Below are positions 11,573-20,955 of a stretch of DNA of 64,000 bases, piece after piece. Both the position numbers and the translations under genes were made by a program. The stretch covers positions 1 through 64,000 of the forward strand of contig NZ_JARVWP010000011.1 in the NCBI RefSeq assembly GCF_029846235.1. The letters run 5' to 3'. Numbering within the stretch: position 1 is the first letter of the stretch; each line of letters starts with the position of its first letter. Origin of the DNA: Bradyrhizobium sp. CER78 (GTDB lineage Bacteria; Pseudomonadota; Alphaproteobacteria; Rhizobiales; Xanthobacteraceae). Under the pieces are notes generated by a model. That model did not search any database. It was not told the DNA's origin and was given only the letters and a program-made list of their open reading frames with translations.

Positions 11573-14500
11573 GTGACAAATCATTTGCAGCTCGGCAGCC
11601 ATTGCACGCAGCGCGCCGCCTCTGGAGCAACCAGCATTGACGGTGCGCGTCTGCGCCCGCTTCTCGCATCGTGTTCGCTTGCCGCGCTGCTGGTCGGCGG
11701 CGGCGCGCCGGCGGCCCATGCATGCTATACCGGGCCGTTCCCCTATACCAACACCGGCAGCATCGACTGCATCGTCGTCAACAATGCGACTGTCAGCGGC
11801 GGCATCAGCAATTCCGGCACGATCTCGGCCGGCGGCGCCGGCATTTTGGTCGGCGGCGTCGCCTTCGGGACCGCGCTGACGATCTCCAGCTTCAGCGACG
11901 GCATCAGCAATTCCGGCACGATCGCCGGCTACACGGGCATTTTGGTCGGCGGCGACGCCCGCAATGGCGGGTCAGTGACCATCTCGGCCTTCAACGGCGG
12001 CATCAACAATTCGGGCACGATCTCGGCCGGCGTCGAGGGCATTTTGGTCGGCGGCGGCACCGTGACGGTCTCCAGCTTCAGCGGCGGCATCAGCAATTCC
12101 GGCATGATCTCGGCCGGCGCCTACGGCATTGTGGTCGGCAGCGACGACTACTCCAACGGCGTATCGGTGATCTCCGGCTTCAGCGGCGGCATCAGCAATT
12201 CCGGCACGATCTCGGCCGGCAACAGCGGCGGCCCCCACGGCATCCGCAACCCCGGCGGCAACGGCATTTGGGTCGGCGCCGGCGAGGGCTCGTCGGTGAC
12301 GATCTCGACCTTCAGCGGCGGCATCAGCAATTCCGGCACGATCTCGGCCGCCCTCGGCCCCGTCCTTGGCAACGGCATTTTGGTCGGCGGCAGCAACGGC
12401 TTCGTTCAACTTCCGTTGTCGGTGACGATCTCGGCCTTCAGCGACGGCATCGCCAATTCCGGCACGATCTCGGCCGCCGGCAGCGGCATTTGGATCGGCG
12501 GCGACCTCACCAACGGCTCATCGGTGACGATCTCCAGCTTCAGCGGCGGCATCAGCAATTCCGGCACGATCTCGGCCGGCTTCGCCGGCATCAGGGTCGG
12601 CGGCAACGTCTTCATCAATGCGCCGTCAGTGACCATCTCGGCCTTCAACGGCGGCATCAACAATTCCGGCTCGATCTCGGCCGGGTTGGGCGGCAGCGGC
12701 ATTTGGGTCGGCGGCATCGCCTTGGACGGCGGGTCGGTGACAATCTCCAGCTTCAGCGGCGGCATCAGCAATTCCGGCACGATCTCGGCCGGGTTGGGCG
12801 GCAACGGCATTTGGGTCGGCGGCGACGCCTTCTTTGGCGCGTCGGTGACGATCTCGACCTTCAGCGGTGGCATCAGCAATTCCGGCACGATCTTGGCCGG
12901 CGGCACCGGCATCAAGGTCGACCATGTCGTGGCCTTCGCTGACGGGATCACCAATAGCGGCACGATCTCGGCCGCCACCGGCATCTCGGTCAGCAGCGCA
13001 AGCCCGGTCGGCGTTTTCGATTCCGGCGTCATCGTCGGGACGAGCGGCACGGCGGTGGATCTGTCAGGCAATGCCGCCGGCAACAGTTTTACGCTGGGGC
13101 CGGGCTACAGCATCGCCGGCCTCGTCAAGGGCCAGGGCAGCGACACGTTTCAGCTCGGCGGCGCCGGCAGCGGCGCTTTCAACCTGTCGAATATCGGCAC
13201 GCAATATACCGGCTTCACCGCCTTCAACGTGGTGGGCGGCGTGTGGACGGCGACCGGCGTCTTCGGCCAGTCCCAGGTCTGGAACATCGACGGCGGCACG
13301 CTCACCGGCACCGGCACGTTCAAGTCGGTCAACGTCAATAGCGGCGGCACGCTGGCGCCCGGCACGTCGATGACGATCAATGGCAGCCTCACGCTGCAAT
13401 CGGCGGCGGTCTACATGGTGACGCTCAACGGCGCGGCGGCGGGCCGCGCCAACGTGTCCGGGACGGCGACGATCGCGAGCGGCGCGCGCTTCGCCGTCGC
13501 CGGCGGCAGCACGCCCATTGTCAACTCCACCTATACGGTGCTTGCCGCCAACGGCGGCGTGACCGGGACGTTCACCAACCAGGACGTCGTCTTCGGCATC
13601 TACAGAGGCGTGCTCAGCTATACCGGCGACGACGTCGATCTGACGGTCAGATACAACTCGCTGCTGCCGCTGTTGCCACCCAATCCGCCCGTCAATGTCG
13701 TCAATGTCGCCACCGCGATCGACACCGCGATCCAGAGCGGCGTTACGCCGCCGGCGGGCTTTGCCAATCTGTTCAATCTTTCTCCGGCGCAATTGCAGTA
13801 TGGGCTGACCCAGCTCTCCGGCGAAGCGGCGACCGCAGCGGGCAAGGGTGCCGATCAGCTGATGACGCATTTCCTGGAGCTGATGCTCGATCCGACGGCG
13901 GGCGGCGGCGGCATCAGCGGCGGTGGCGGCGCCGCAAGATTTGCGCCGGAGCAGGACACGACCTTGCCGGCAGATGTGGCGCTCGCTTACGCCAAGGCGC
14001 TGAAGGCGCCGCAATCCAATGCGCCGCAAAGCTTCGATGAGCGCTGGACGGTGTGGGGCGCGGCTTTCGGTGGCGCGAGCCATACCGATGGCAATGCGGC
14101 GATCGGCTCCAATAATGTCACGGCGAGCGATTACGGCTTCGCGGCCGGCATGGAGCGGCACCTCACGCCGGACACGGTCTACGGCTTCGGCCTTGCCGGC
14201 GGCGGCACCAATTGGACGCTCGCGCAGGCGCTCGGCTCTGGACGCAGCGACGCCTTCCAGGCCGGCCTCTACACCAAGACGCATTGGGGGCCGCTCTATC
14301 TGTCCGGCGCGCTGGCCTTCGCCAATCACTGGTTCACCACGGATCGCATCGCGCTCGGCGATCAATTGCGCGCGACGTTCACGGGCCAGAGCTACGCGGC
14401 GCGCGGCGAAGCCGGCTATCGCTATGCCGTGCCGGTCACCGGCGCCATCATTGGCGTGACACCTTACGTCGCACTGCAGGCGCAAGGCTTCCACACGCCG

Positions 14501-14884
14501 GGCTACACCGAAACCGATCTCACCGGCGGTGGCTTCGGATTGTCTTATGCGTCGGCAAATGCGACCGACACGCGCAGTGAACTCGGCATGCGCTTCGACA
14601 ATCTGCAAGTCGTCAACGGCATGCCGCTGGTGCTGCGCGGTCGCTTCGCCTGGGCGCACGATTGGTACACGAATGCGACGGCGTTGAACGCCGCTTTCCA
14701 AGCCTTGCCCGGCTCGAATTTCACGGTGAACGGCGCGGCGCCGCCGAAGGACTCCGCGCTGACGACCGCCGCCGCCGAATTGCACATCACACAGAGCTGG
14801 ACCGCGATCGTCAAATTGGACGGCGATTTCGGCGCCGGCGCGCAAACCTATGGCGGGACGGGGACGCTGCGCTATTCGTGGTGA
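11573..14884 (+). CDS. Repeat-rich autotransporter (type Va adhesin-like)
   Basis: A 1103-residue autotransporter. A Sec signal peptide ends at about residue 50 (LASCSLAALLVGG, cut after PAAHA). The passenger (about 60-460) consists of about eleven repeats of FSGGISNSGTISAG followed by GIxVGG, likely one rung each of a beta-helix. A spacer follows (about 470-820), then the C-terminal beta-barrel from FDERWTVWGAAFGG (about 821) to the terminal aromatic residue (RYSW), as required for outer-membrane assembly. The start is GTG 11573; no ATG precedes the signal sequence. The barrel resembles that of the second autotransporter at 23349. The passenger would be displayed on the cell surface; its ligand is unknown. 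The fusion enzyme at 14915 starts 30 bases after the stop. Confidence 0.88.
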   Translation: MTNHLQLGSHCTQRAASGATSIDGARLRPLLASCSLAALLVGGGAPAAHACYTGPFPYTNTGSIDCIVVNNATVSGGISNSGTISAGGAGILVGGVAFGTALTISSFSDGISNSGTIAGYTGILVGGDARNGGSVTISAFNGGINNSGTISAGVEGILVGGGTVTVSSFSGGISNSGMISAGAYGIVVGSDDYSNGVSVISGFSGGISNSGTISAGNSGGPHGIRNPGGNGIWVGAGEGSSVTISTFSGGISNSGTISAALGPVLGNGILVGGSNGFVQLPLSVTISAFSDGIANSGTISAAGSGIWIGGDLTNGSSVTISSFSGGISNSGTISAGFAGIRVGGNVFINAPSVTISAFNGGINNSGSISAGLGGSGIWVGGIALDGGSVTISSFSGGISNSGTISAGLGGNGIWVGGDAFFGASVTISTFSGGISNSGTILAGGTGIKVDHVVAFADGITNSGTISAATGISVSSASPVGVFDSGVIVGTSGTAVDLSGNAAGNSFTLGPGYSIAGLVKGQGSDTFQLGGAGSGAFNLSNIGTQYTGFTAFNVVGGVWTATGVFGQSQVWNIDGGTLTGTGTFKSVNVNSGGTLAPGTSMTINGSLTLQSAAVYMVTLNGAAAGRANVSGTATIASGARFAVAGGSTPIVNSTYTVLAANGGVTGTFTNQDVVFGIYRGVLSYTGDDVDLTVRYNSLLPLLPPNPPVNVVNVATAIDTAIQSGVTPPAGFANLFNLSPAQLQYGLTQLSGEAATAAGKGADQLMTHFLELMLDPTAGGGGISGGGGAARFAPEQDTTLPADVALAYAKALKAPQSNAPQSFDERWTVWGAAFGGASHTDGNAAIGSNNVTASDYGFAAGMERHLTPDTVYGFGLAGGGTNWTLAQALGSGRSDAFQAGLYTKTHWGPLYLSGALAFANHWFTTDRIALGDQLRATFTGQSYAARGEAGYRYAVPVTGAIIGVTPYVALQAQGFHTPGYTETDLTGGGFGLSYASANATDTRSELGMRFDNLQVVNGMPLVLRGRFAWAHDWYTNATALNAAFQALPGSNFTVNGAAPPKDSALTTAAAELHITQSWTAIVKLDGDFGAGAQTYGGTGTLRYSW
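11790..12990 (+). repeat. About eleven tandem repeats in the passenger
   Basis: A core of GGCGGCATCAGCAATTCCGG followed by CACGATCTCGGCC recurs about eleven times at roughly 90-130 base intervals, with variable inserts. DNA identity within the core is very high, so the array is prone to recombination and copy-number change. It lies wholly inside the autotransporter gene. Confidence 0.85.
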
Positions 14885-14914
14885 GGCGGCTTAAGACAGC
14901 GGTGCATCCAGGCA

Positions 14915-17900
14915 ATGAACAATAGGGGCGGGCAGACACCACCGGCGTTCATGCCGCTCGGTGAGGCATTGCAATACGCCGAGCGCTGCCGCAACGACGG
15001 CCGGCTGATGGAAGCCGAGGCGGTGTGCCGTCAGATCCTCCAGGTGCAGCCGAATACGCCGGAAGTCGAACACCTCCTCGGCGTCATCGCACATCAAAAC
15101 GGCAAGCTTGCCGAGGCTATCCAGCATGTGCAGCGCGCGACCAAGCTCGCGCCACAGATCGCGGTGTTTCACGCCAATCTCGGCGAGATGCTTCGCCTTG
15201 CCGGGCGGCCCAAGCTCGCCGTTGAAGAGGCACGGCGTGCGCTTGCCATCGAGCCGGATCTGCCGGCGGCGCTGAGCAATCTCGGCGTCGCGCTCTACGA
15301 GCTGAAAGACTACGAAGAGGCGGCGCGCGCACAACGCAAGGCAATCGCTGCCGCGCCGGACTTCGCCGAAGCGCACGGCAATCTCGGCAATGCGCTCCAC
15401 GCTCTGCGGAAATTCGACGAGGCGATCGCCGCTTTTCGCCGCGCCATCGAGCTCAAGCCGGATTATGCCGACGGCTGGGCCAACTACGGCACGACGCTGC
15501 ATCACAGCGGCAGCTTCGACGAAGGCATTGCCGTGCTGCGCCGCGCGATCGCGCTGGCGCCGCATCACGCCAATGCCCGTTCCGGGCTCGGCATTCTCCT
15601 GCTCATGCGCGGCGAATTCGGCGAGGGGCTTGACGAATATGAATGGCGGCTTCGCTCGACCGAACGCAAGGGGCCGCGTTTTCCGGAAATTCCCTGGGCA
15701 GGCGGCAGCCTTTCCGGCAAGCACATCTATGTTCAGGCCGAACAGGGTTTCGGCGATACGCTGCAATTCGCGCGTTACATCCCGCCGCTTGCCCGGCGCG
15801 CGAACCGCGTCACCTTGCGCGTGCATCAGCAACTGGTGACGCTTTTCCGCGAGAGCCTGCCAGGCATCACCGTGCTCGGCGATCGCGGCGATCCGGCGCC
15901 GTATCAATGCGATGCCGTGCTGCTCAGCCTGCCGCGGCTGTTCAGGACCCGGCTTGAATCCATTCCTGGCGACGTGCGTTATCTGCGCGCGCCTGCCGAT
16001 GCCGCGCAACGCTGGGGCAAGTACCTTGCCAAGATGCGAGGCCTCAAGGTCGGCCTGGTGTGGGCCGGCAATCCCGAACACGTCAACGACAGCCGCCGCT
16101 CCCTTGATCTGAAAGTCCTGGCGGCGCTGTTCGAAGTGCAGGGCGCTTCATTCGCAAGCCTGCAGTTTGGGCCGCGTACGGCTGATCTGAAGAAGCGAAA
16201 GGGCCAGCCCGCGATCGAGGATCTCGGCGCGCGATTTCAGGATTTTGCCGATACGGCTGGCGCGGTCGATGCGCTCGATCTCGTCATCACGGTCGACACA
16301 TCCGTTGCGCACCTTGCCGGCGCGCTCGGCAAGCCTGTCTGGGTGTTGCTGCCCTGGGTGAGTGATTGGCGCTGGATGCTCAATCGCGAGGACAACCCCT
16401 GGTATCCGACCATGCGCCTGTTTCGGCAAAAGCGCGGCGAGAGCTGGGCCGATATCGTGCCGCGCATCGTCGAGGATCTTGCGGCTGTCGTGCAGGGCGA
16501 CCTCGCGCGGCTCACGCCGTTCAAGGCCGAAGGCGTGCGCCGCGCCGCGCATGCCGCGGCGATCATGGCGGCGGAAGCTGCGCAGGTTGCGGAGCCAATC
16601 CCTGCGCCGGTGACGGCAATGCCGCCCGGCCAGGCGCTCATTGTCGCCGAACAGAAGCGCCGCAACGGATTTCTGGCCGATGCAGACGAGTTGACGCGCC
16701 GCGCGATTGAAGCCGAGCCCGACAATGCCGAGGCTGCCCACATGCTCGGCATCGTTGCGCACCAGTCAGGCAAATCGTCCGATGCCATCGCACACGTAGA
16801 GCAAGCGATAGCGATCAATCCGAATGTTGCGCTCTATCACGCCAATCTCGGTGAAATGTACCGACTTGCCGGCCGCGTCGACGATGCCATTGCGGCGAGC
16901 CGTCGCGCCATCGCGCTTGATCCGGGCAATGCCGGCGCCCACAGCAATCTCGGCATCGCGCTGTTCGATCAGGGCAAGTTCGAGGAGGCGCTCTCGTTGC
17001 ACGAACGCGCCATCGCGCTGCAGGCCCATTTCGTGCAAGCTCACAGCAATCGCGGTAACGCTCTGCAGCGATTGAAACGCTTTGCCGAGGCTGAGCCGTC
17101 CTATCGCCGTGCCGTCGAATTGCAGCCGGACTTCGCCGACGGCTGGAACAATCTCGGTACCTGCCTGCGTGAACTCAAGCGCGCCGAAGAGGCCGAGACG
17201 GTTTACCGCAAGGCGCTCGAGATTGCGCCGAACAATCCCGATACGCTCGATAATCTGGCGCTTGCGGTGAAGGATCTCGAGCGGCTCGACGAAGCCGCCG
17301 AGCTGTTGCGCCGCGCGCTCGTCATCGAGCAGAACAGTGACAAGATTCATCTGCACTACGGCACTGTGCTGCTCGACCAGAAGAAAGTGGATGAGGCGGA
17401 AGTGGCGGCCAGCCGGGCGCTCTCGCTCAATATGAACAATCACGACGCCGTCAATCTGATGGGACGGATCGCGTTCGAGCGCGGCGACCTCGATGGCGCG
17501 CTCGCCTCTCATCAGCGCGCGCTCGCGCTCAAGCCGGATCTGGCGGATGCCTATAACAACATGGGCAACGTGCTGAAGGAGCTGGGCCGGTTGGGCGAAG
17601 CGGAGGAGGCCTATCTCGAGGCGCTGCGGCTCGATCCGGCCGTCGCGAGCGTCTATGTCAATCTTGCCGACTCCAGGAAATTCGTCGCCGGCGACCCGCA
17701 TCTTGTCGCCCTGGAAGCGCTTGCAGCGAACAGCGAGCGCCTATCGAAGACCGATCGCATGCAGATCGACTTCGCGCTCGGCAAAGCCTATGCGGACCTT
17801 CAAGACTACCCGCGTTCGTTCCGGCATTTGCACGCCGGCAATGCGGCCAAGCGCGCGACGATTGGCTATGACGAGACGGCGGCCTTCGCGCTGTTTGATC

Positions 17901-18718
17901 ACATCGAGCGTATTTTCGCTTCGGACATGATCGAAGCGAAGTCCGGCGGCGGCGATCCTTCACAGGTGCCGATCTTTGTCGTCGGCATGCCGCGTTCGGG
18001 CACGACGTTGATCGAACAGATCATGGCCAGCCATCCCATGGTGCACGGCGCCGGCGAGCTGCAGACCTTCCATGACGTCGTTCGTACCGTCCGCGGGACG
18101 GACGGCTGTACGATCCCATATCCGGAATTCGTGCCTGCGCTGGATGAGGCCGCCTTGCGGCAAATCGGAAGAGATTATGTCGCGCGGCTCGGCGAGATTG
18201 CGCGGCGAGAGGCAAGCACAACCGTGCAGCGCGTCACCGACAAGATGCCGTCGAACTATTATTTCATCGGACTTATTCATTTGGCGCTGCCGCAGGCGAA
18301 GATCATTCACGCCGTGCGCGATCCGGTCGACACCTGTGTGTCGTGCTTTTCCAAGCTGTTTTCCGCCGAGCAAAACCATACCTACGATCTCGGCGAACTC
18401 GGCCGCTATTACCGGCGCTACGAGCGGCTGATGGCGCATTGGTGCCGCGTCCTGCCGGCCGGAAGCGTCCTGGACGTCCGTTATGAAGACGTGGTGGGTG
18501 ATCTGGAGAGCCAGGCGCAGCGCATCATCGCCCATTGCGGCTTGCCTTGGGATGACCGCTGCCTGTCGTTTCACAGAACCGAGCGTCCGGTCCGCACCGC
18601 GAGCGCGACGCAGGTCCGCAAGCCCATTTATCGGAGTGCAGTCGGACGTTGGCGGGTCTACGAGGACCAGCTTGGGCCACTCCTCACCGCATTGGGTGGC
18701 CGCGGCAGGCTTGGTTAA
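14915..18718 (+). CDS. TPR-glycosyltransferase-TPR-sulfotransferase fusion
   Basis: A 1267-residue cytoplasmic protein of two related halves. Residues about 10-250 are TPRs. Residues about 260-510 form a GT-B glycosyltransferase domain of the family 9-like type found after TPRs: VQAEQGFGDTLQFARY, GLVWAGNPEHVNDSRRSL, and DTSVAHLAGALGKPVW near 460. A second TPR block (from Met569 to about 960) resembles the first closely (HLLGVIAHQNGK against HMLGIVAHQSGK). Residues about 1015-1250 are a PAPS-dependent sulfotransferase: 5'-phosphosulfate loop GMPRSGTTLIEQ (PRSGTT at 1026-1031) and 3'-phosphate site VRDPVDTCVSCFSK. Gene position suggests that it glycosylates and sulfates the neighbouring autotransporter or a surface glycan; that is inference. 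Start ATG 14915 has a weak site; Met13 is an alternative. Confidence 0.87.
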   Translation: MNNRGGQTPPAFMPLGEALQYAERCRNDGRLMEAEAVCRQILQVQPNTPEVEHLLGVIAHQNGKLAEAIQHVQRATKLAPQIAVFHANLGEMLRLAGRPKLAVEEARRALAIEPDLPAALSNLGVALYELKDYEEAARAQRKAIAAAPDFAEAHGNLGNALHALRKFDEAIAAFRRAIELKPDYADGWANYGTTLHHSGSFDEGIAVLRRAIALAPHHANARSGLGILLLMRGEFGEGLDEYEWRLRSTERKGPRFPEIPWAGGSLSGKHIYVQAEQGFGDTLQFARYIPPLARRANRVTLRVHQQLVTLFRESLPGITVLGDRGDPAPYQCDAVLLSLPRLFRTRLESIPGDVRYLRAPADAAQRWGKYLAKMRGLKVGLVWAGNPEHVNDSRRSLDLKVLAALFEVQGASFASLQFGPRTADLKKRKGQPAIEDLGARFQDFADTAGAVDALDLVITVDTSVAHLAGALGKPVWVLLPWVSDWRWMLNREDNPWYPTMRLFRQKRGESWADIVPRIVEDLAAVVQGDLARLTPFKAEGVRRAAHAAAIMAAEAAQVAEPIPAPVTAMPPGQALIVAEQKRRNGFLADADELTRRAIEAEPDNAEAAHMLGIVAHQSGKSSDAIAHVEQAIAINPNVALYHANLGEMYRLAGRVDDAIAASRRAIALDPGNAGAHSNLGIALFDQGKFEEALSLHERAIALQAHFVQAHSNRGNALQRLKRFAEAEPSYRRAVELQPDFADGWNNLGTCLRELKRAEEAETVYRKALEIAPNNPDTLDNLALAVKDLERLDEAAELLRRALVIEQNSDKIHLHYGTVLLDQKKVDEAEVAASRALSLNMNNHDAVNLMGRIAFERGDLDGALASHQRALALKPDLADAYNNMGNVLKELGRLGEAEEAYLEALRLDPAVASVYVNLADSRKFVAGDPHLVALEALAANSERLSKTDRMQIDFALGKAYADLQDYPRSFRHLHAGNAAKRATIGYDETAAFALFDHIERIFASDMIEAKSGGGDPSQVPIFVVGMPRSGTTLIEQIMASHPMVHGAGELQTFHDVVRTVRGTDGCTIPYPEFVPALDEAALRQIGRDYVARLGEIARREASTTVQRVTDKMPSNYYFIGLIHLALPQAKIIHAVRDPVDTCVSCFSKLFSAEQNHTYDLGELGRYYRRYERLMAHWCRVLPAGSVLDVRYEDVVGDLESQAQRIIAHCGLPWDDRCLSFHRTERPVRTASATQVRKPIYRSAVGRWRVYEDQLGPLLTALGGRGRLG

Positions 18719-19143
18719 CCCATACGAGCCCGCATGTCGGGTGGTGCCAGGACTTGGCCAACCGCTATTTGCTCGATTATATCGAAATCTCAATCACATA
18801 CGAGTTCGTAGTTTTATTCTGAGTGGCGCGCCAGCAAACTCAGGTACTTAGGTGGCCACCAGCCGCGTTCGTTGAATAATGGTTGAATAAGACGCTGGTG
18901 AACAGCGGCGAACGCCTGCGGAATTTGTCCCCGATATTGGCAGACCAGCCTCTGCGCGCTGCCTCACTGTGGCTGGCGCATTCGCAAACAATTTCCTCTT
19001 CGCCATGGGCGGCCGGAAATCTTCAAACCGCCGGTAACGCGCGCTCTCGTACGCGAGCGCCCTCGGGTGTTCGCATTGACGTTGCTCGTCGCACAATCGA
19101 CCCTTGTCCCGTCGAGCTTTGCGCGAATAGAGGGCCACGTGAG
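18719..19143. other. Intergenic, no gene recognised
   Basis: About 425 bases after the fusion gene. It contains a short AT-rich segment (about 18770-18825) and no start codon with a convincing frame. No clear terminator follows the upstream gene. I see nothing else. Confidence 0.3.
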
Positions 19144-19632
19144 TTACAATCGACGAGAGAAGACCGGCGGACAGCAGCCACAAGCCAGTCTATTCGCTCC
19201 GAAAGCCGCGGAACTGAGCTCGATGCCATTCGCGCAGCGGCTCACCTGCACGATTGACGATGCATGCGAAGCGACCGGTTTGGCAAGCTCGCCGAGCTTG
19301 CTTTCCTCGCCCTTGCTGATTTCAATGACCTGTAGCCCATAACGTCCTTCGACGGTGTGCGCCTTCCACCAGGCGTCGACGGCGTCGCTCCTCGGCATCG
19401 CCTTGCCGAGCTCGACATGGACCACGTCGCCGGAGACGACCCTCAGGAGAACCGTGCAATACCACGGGAAGAGCTGCTTCTTCGCATCGCGGGCCGCGTG
19501 CTCCCGGTCATCGCAAATGAAGAGGTCGCTGCCTACGATGGACAAAAACGGTCTTGGATGAACTCACCCTCAAAGGACGGCTGTTCAAGGAACTTGGCGG
19601 CTTCAGCGACAAGCGCATCAAGGACCTTCACA
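19144..19632 (-). pseudogene. Frameshifted hypothetical gene
   Basis: On the minus strand, residues such as LDALVAEAAKFLEQPSFEGEF read from about 19632 to a T-run near 19547. The frame then stops, and a -1 shift gives a second plausible stretch, SIVGSDLFICDDREHAARDA, continuing with VVSGDVVHVELGKAMP down to 19144. A single lost T in the T5 run would join them. The upstream end touches the IS3 remnant, so the true 5' end is probably missing. No family was recognised. Confidence 0.35.
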
Positions 19633-19885
19633 GGAGTAGCCGATCGTCCGTTGCGGTGAGGTGGGCGGCATAGGCCGCGGGGGTCAGGTATTTCAACGAT
19701 GAGTGAGGCCGCCGGAGATTGTAGTCGGCGACCCAGTTGGCGATCTTGGCGCGGGCGTCGTCGAGATCGAAGAACAGGGTCTCGTTGAGCAGCTCATCGC
19801 GCATCCGGCCATTGAAACTCTCGATGAAGCCGTTCTGCATCGGCTTGCCGGGCGCGATGAAGTGCCAATCGATGGCGGCGTCCTT
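19628..19885 (-). pseudogene. IS3-family transposase fragment (OrfB C-terminus)
   Basis: About 85 codons of the integrase core of an IS3-type transposase: DWHFIAPGKPMQNGFIESFNG, then MRDELLNETLFFDLDDARAK and YNLRRPHSSLKYLTPAAYA, which includes the final catalytic Glu and the RPHSSLGY-type motif. The frame ends abruptly upstream at about 19885, so the first two thirds, OrfA and the terminal inverted repeats are gone. It is a dead remnant. Confidence 0.85.
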
Positions 19886-20940
19886 ACATCATATCTTGGT
19901 TGCACTCAATGGTTGTGAGCTGCTGCCGGTTTGATGGACCCCGGATTGGGTCCGTTGTTGGTCCTTGGTCCTGCGACCTACGGATTTTCGTTGCGAGCAT
20001 GAAAGGTGATCCGCCTGGATGAGCCGGCCTTAGTCGACCTCTCGATCGCCGCGTGACAATATGCCGTTGCGCGCCGTGGATATACGGTTAGCCCAGCCAA
20101 CGCCGCTATGCAGATTCGAGGCGTCCGGATGCGGGGTGATGATAGACTTTGGGTTTCCGTAGGAGAGCAAAAAGAGAGCCGGCGCCCGAAACGGGGGCTA
20201 GTATTGTCGCGCGCACAAGCCGCGATGACGACGATCGGGACCGCCGCTTGCTTGGTAACCGCCGCGCGCAGACTTCGCGGTGTCGGTCGATCTGGGCATC
20301 CAATAAAGGATACGCGCCTCGCCACCGGGAATGGGCCAGAAAGCCGCTCGGCTGAAGCTGAGCGTCCCAACTCGGCATCGACCTGATTGAAGCGATGGGG
20401 CGTGATTATGATGCGAATAATCGCAAACGGTTTGGTTTCGGCGTCGCTGAAGAGTCCCTTGTACGAGAAAGCCTAGCGCAGTGTCGGAAATTTGGACGGT
20501 CTCTCGGTATGAAAAAAACATCGCCTCCCCCAGCCGTACGCGCTGGTCATTGGCGCGAGAGTACGGCCCGGTCGGGACTCGTAACATGCCAGCAAAACCG
20601 CGCATCTCCGGAAAGGGCGCTGGGTGAGCAGGTGAGGAGCATTCATGGTCGCTGGTACCAGTTCCCGTCAATAAACGGGGGCGATGTAGATTTTGCGATG
20701 CAGCAATGCTGCGCCACACTCACGCCACCATACCGAGGACAAACAGGGGTTCGTCGTGTCGGTGGTTGCGTATGTTTCCCTCCCTGGGCACCACACGCTT
20801 TTCCACGCTGCAGCACGATCTTGTACGATTGCGTTCGCTAGATGATCGGCGCGAAGGGCGTTCGCGGAATTCTCGTCCCAGACCTCGCTAAGTTCACTTG
20901 CGTTCAAATCCAGATCCGGCAGCGCTTCAGTTTTGGCCAG
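19886..20940. other. Decayed intergenic DNA
   Basis: More than 1 kb with no convincing gene. It contains a hairpin at 19936-19953 (GGACCC, six-base loop, GGGTCC) close to the IS remnant and, at 20689-20832, one copy of a dispersed repeat that recurs at 30641-30786. Longer stop-free frames here have low-complexity, non-protein-like composition and no ribosome sites. Confidence 0.4.
20689..20832. repeat. Dispersed repeat, copy 1
   Basis: This stretch aligns with 30641-30786. Shared blocks include TTTTGCGATGC, ACAAACAG followed by GGTTCG, CGTGTCGGTG and TCCCTCCCTGGGCACCA. The two copies differ at many positions, so duplication is old. The block TCCCTCCCTGGGCACCA resembles a tRNA 3' end with CCA, but no cloverleaf can be drawn. 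Confidence 0.6.
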
Positions 20941-20955
20941 GCTCGCCTCTCGTGC

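Noticed and set aside
11790..12990. Regular repeats that could suggest a CRISPR array
   Set aside because: Repeats are in frame within one gene, spacing is irregular and spacers are themselves repetitive; no cas genes are present.
13064..14845. 593-codon minus-strand frame opposite the autotransporter barrel
   Set aside because: The plus strand encodes a clear autotransporter barrel; the antisense text has no protein-like motifs.
20198..20719. 173-codon minus-strand frame in decayed DNA
   Set aside because: Mixed low-information composition, no ribosome site and overlap with other equally poor frames.
20725..20792. Possible tRNA ending in GGGCACCA within the dispersed repeat
   Set aside because: No acceptor, D or anticodon pairing could be drawn in either copy.
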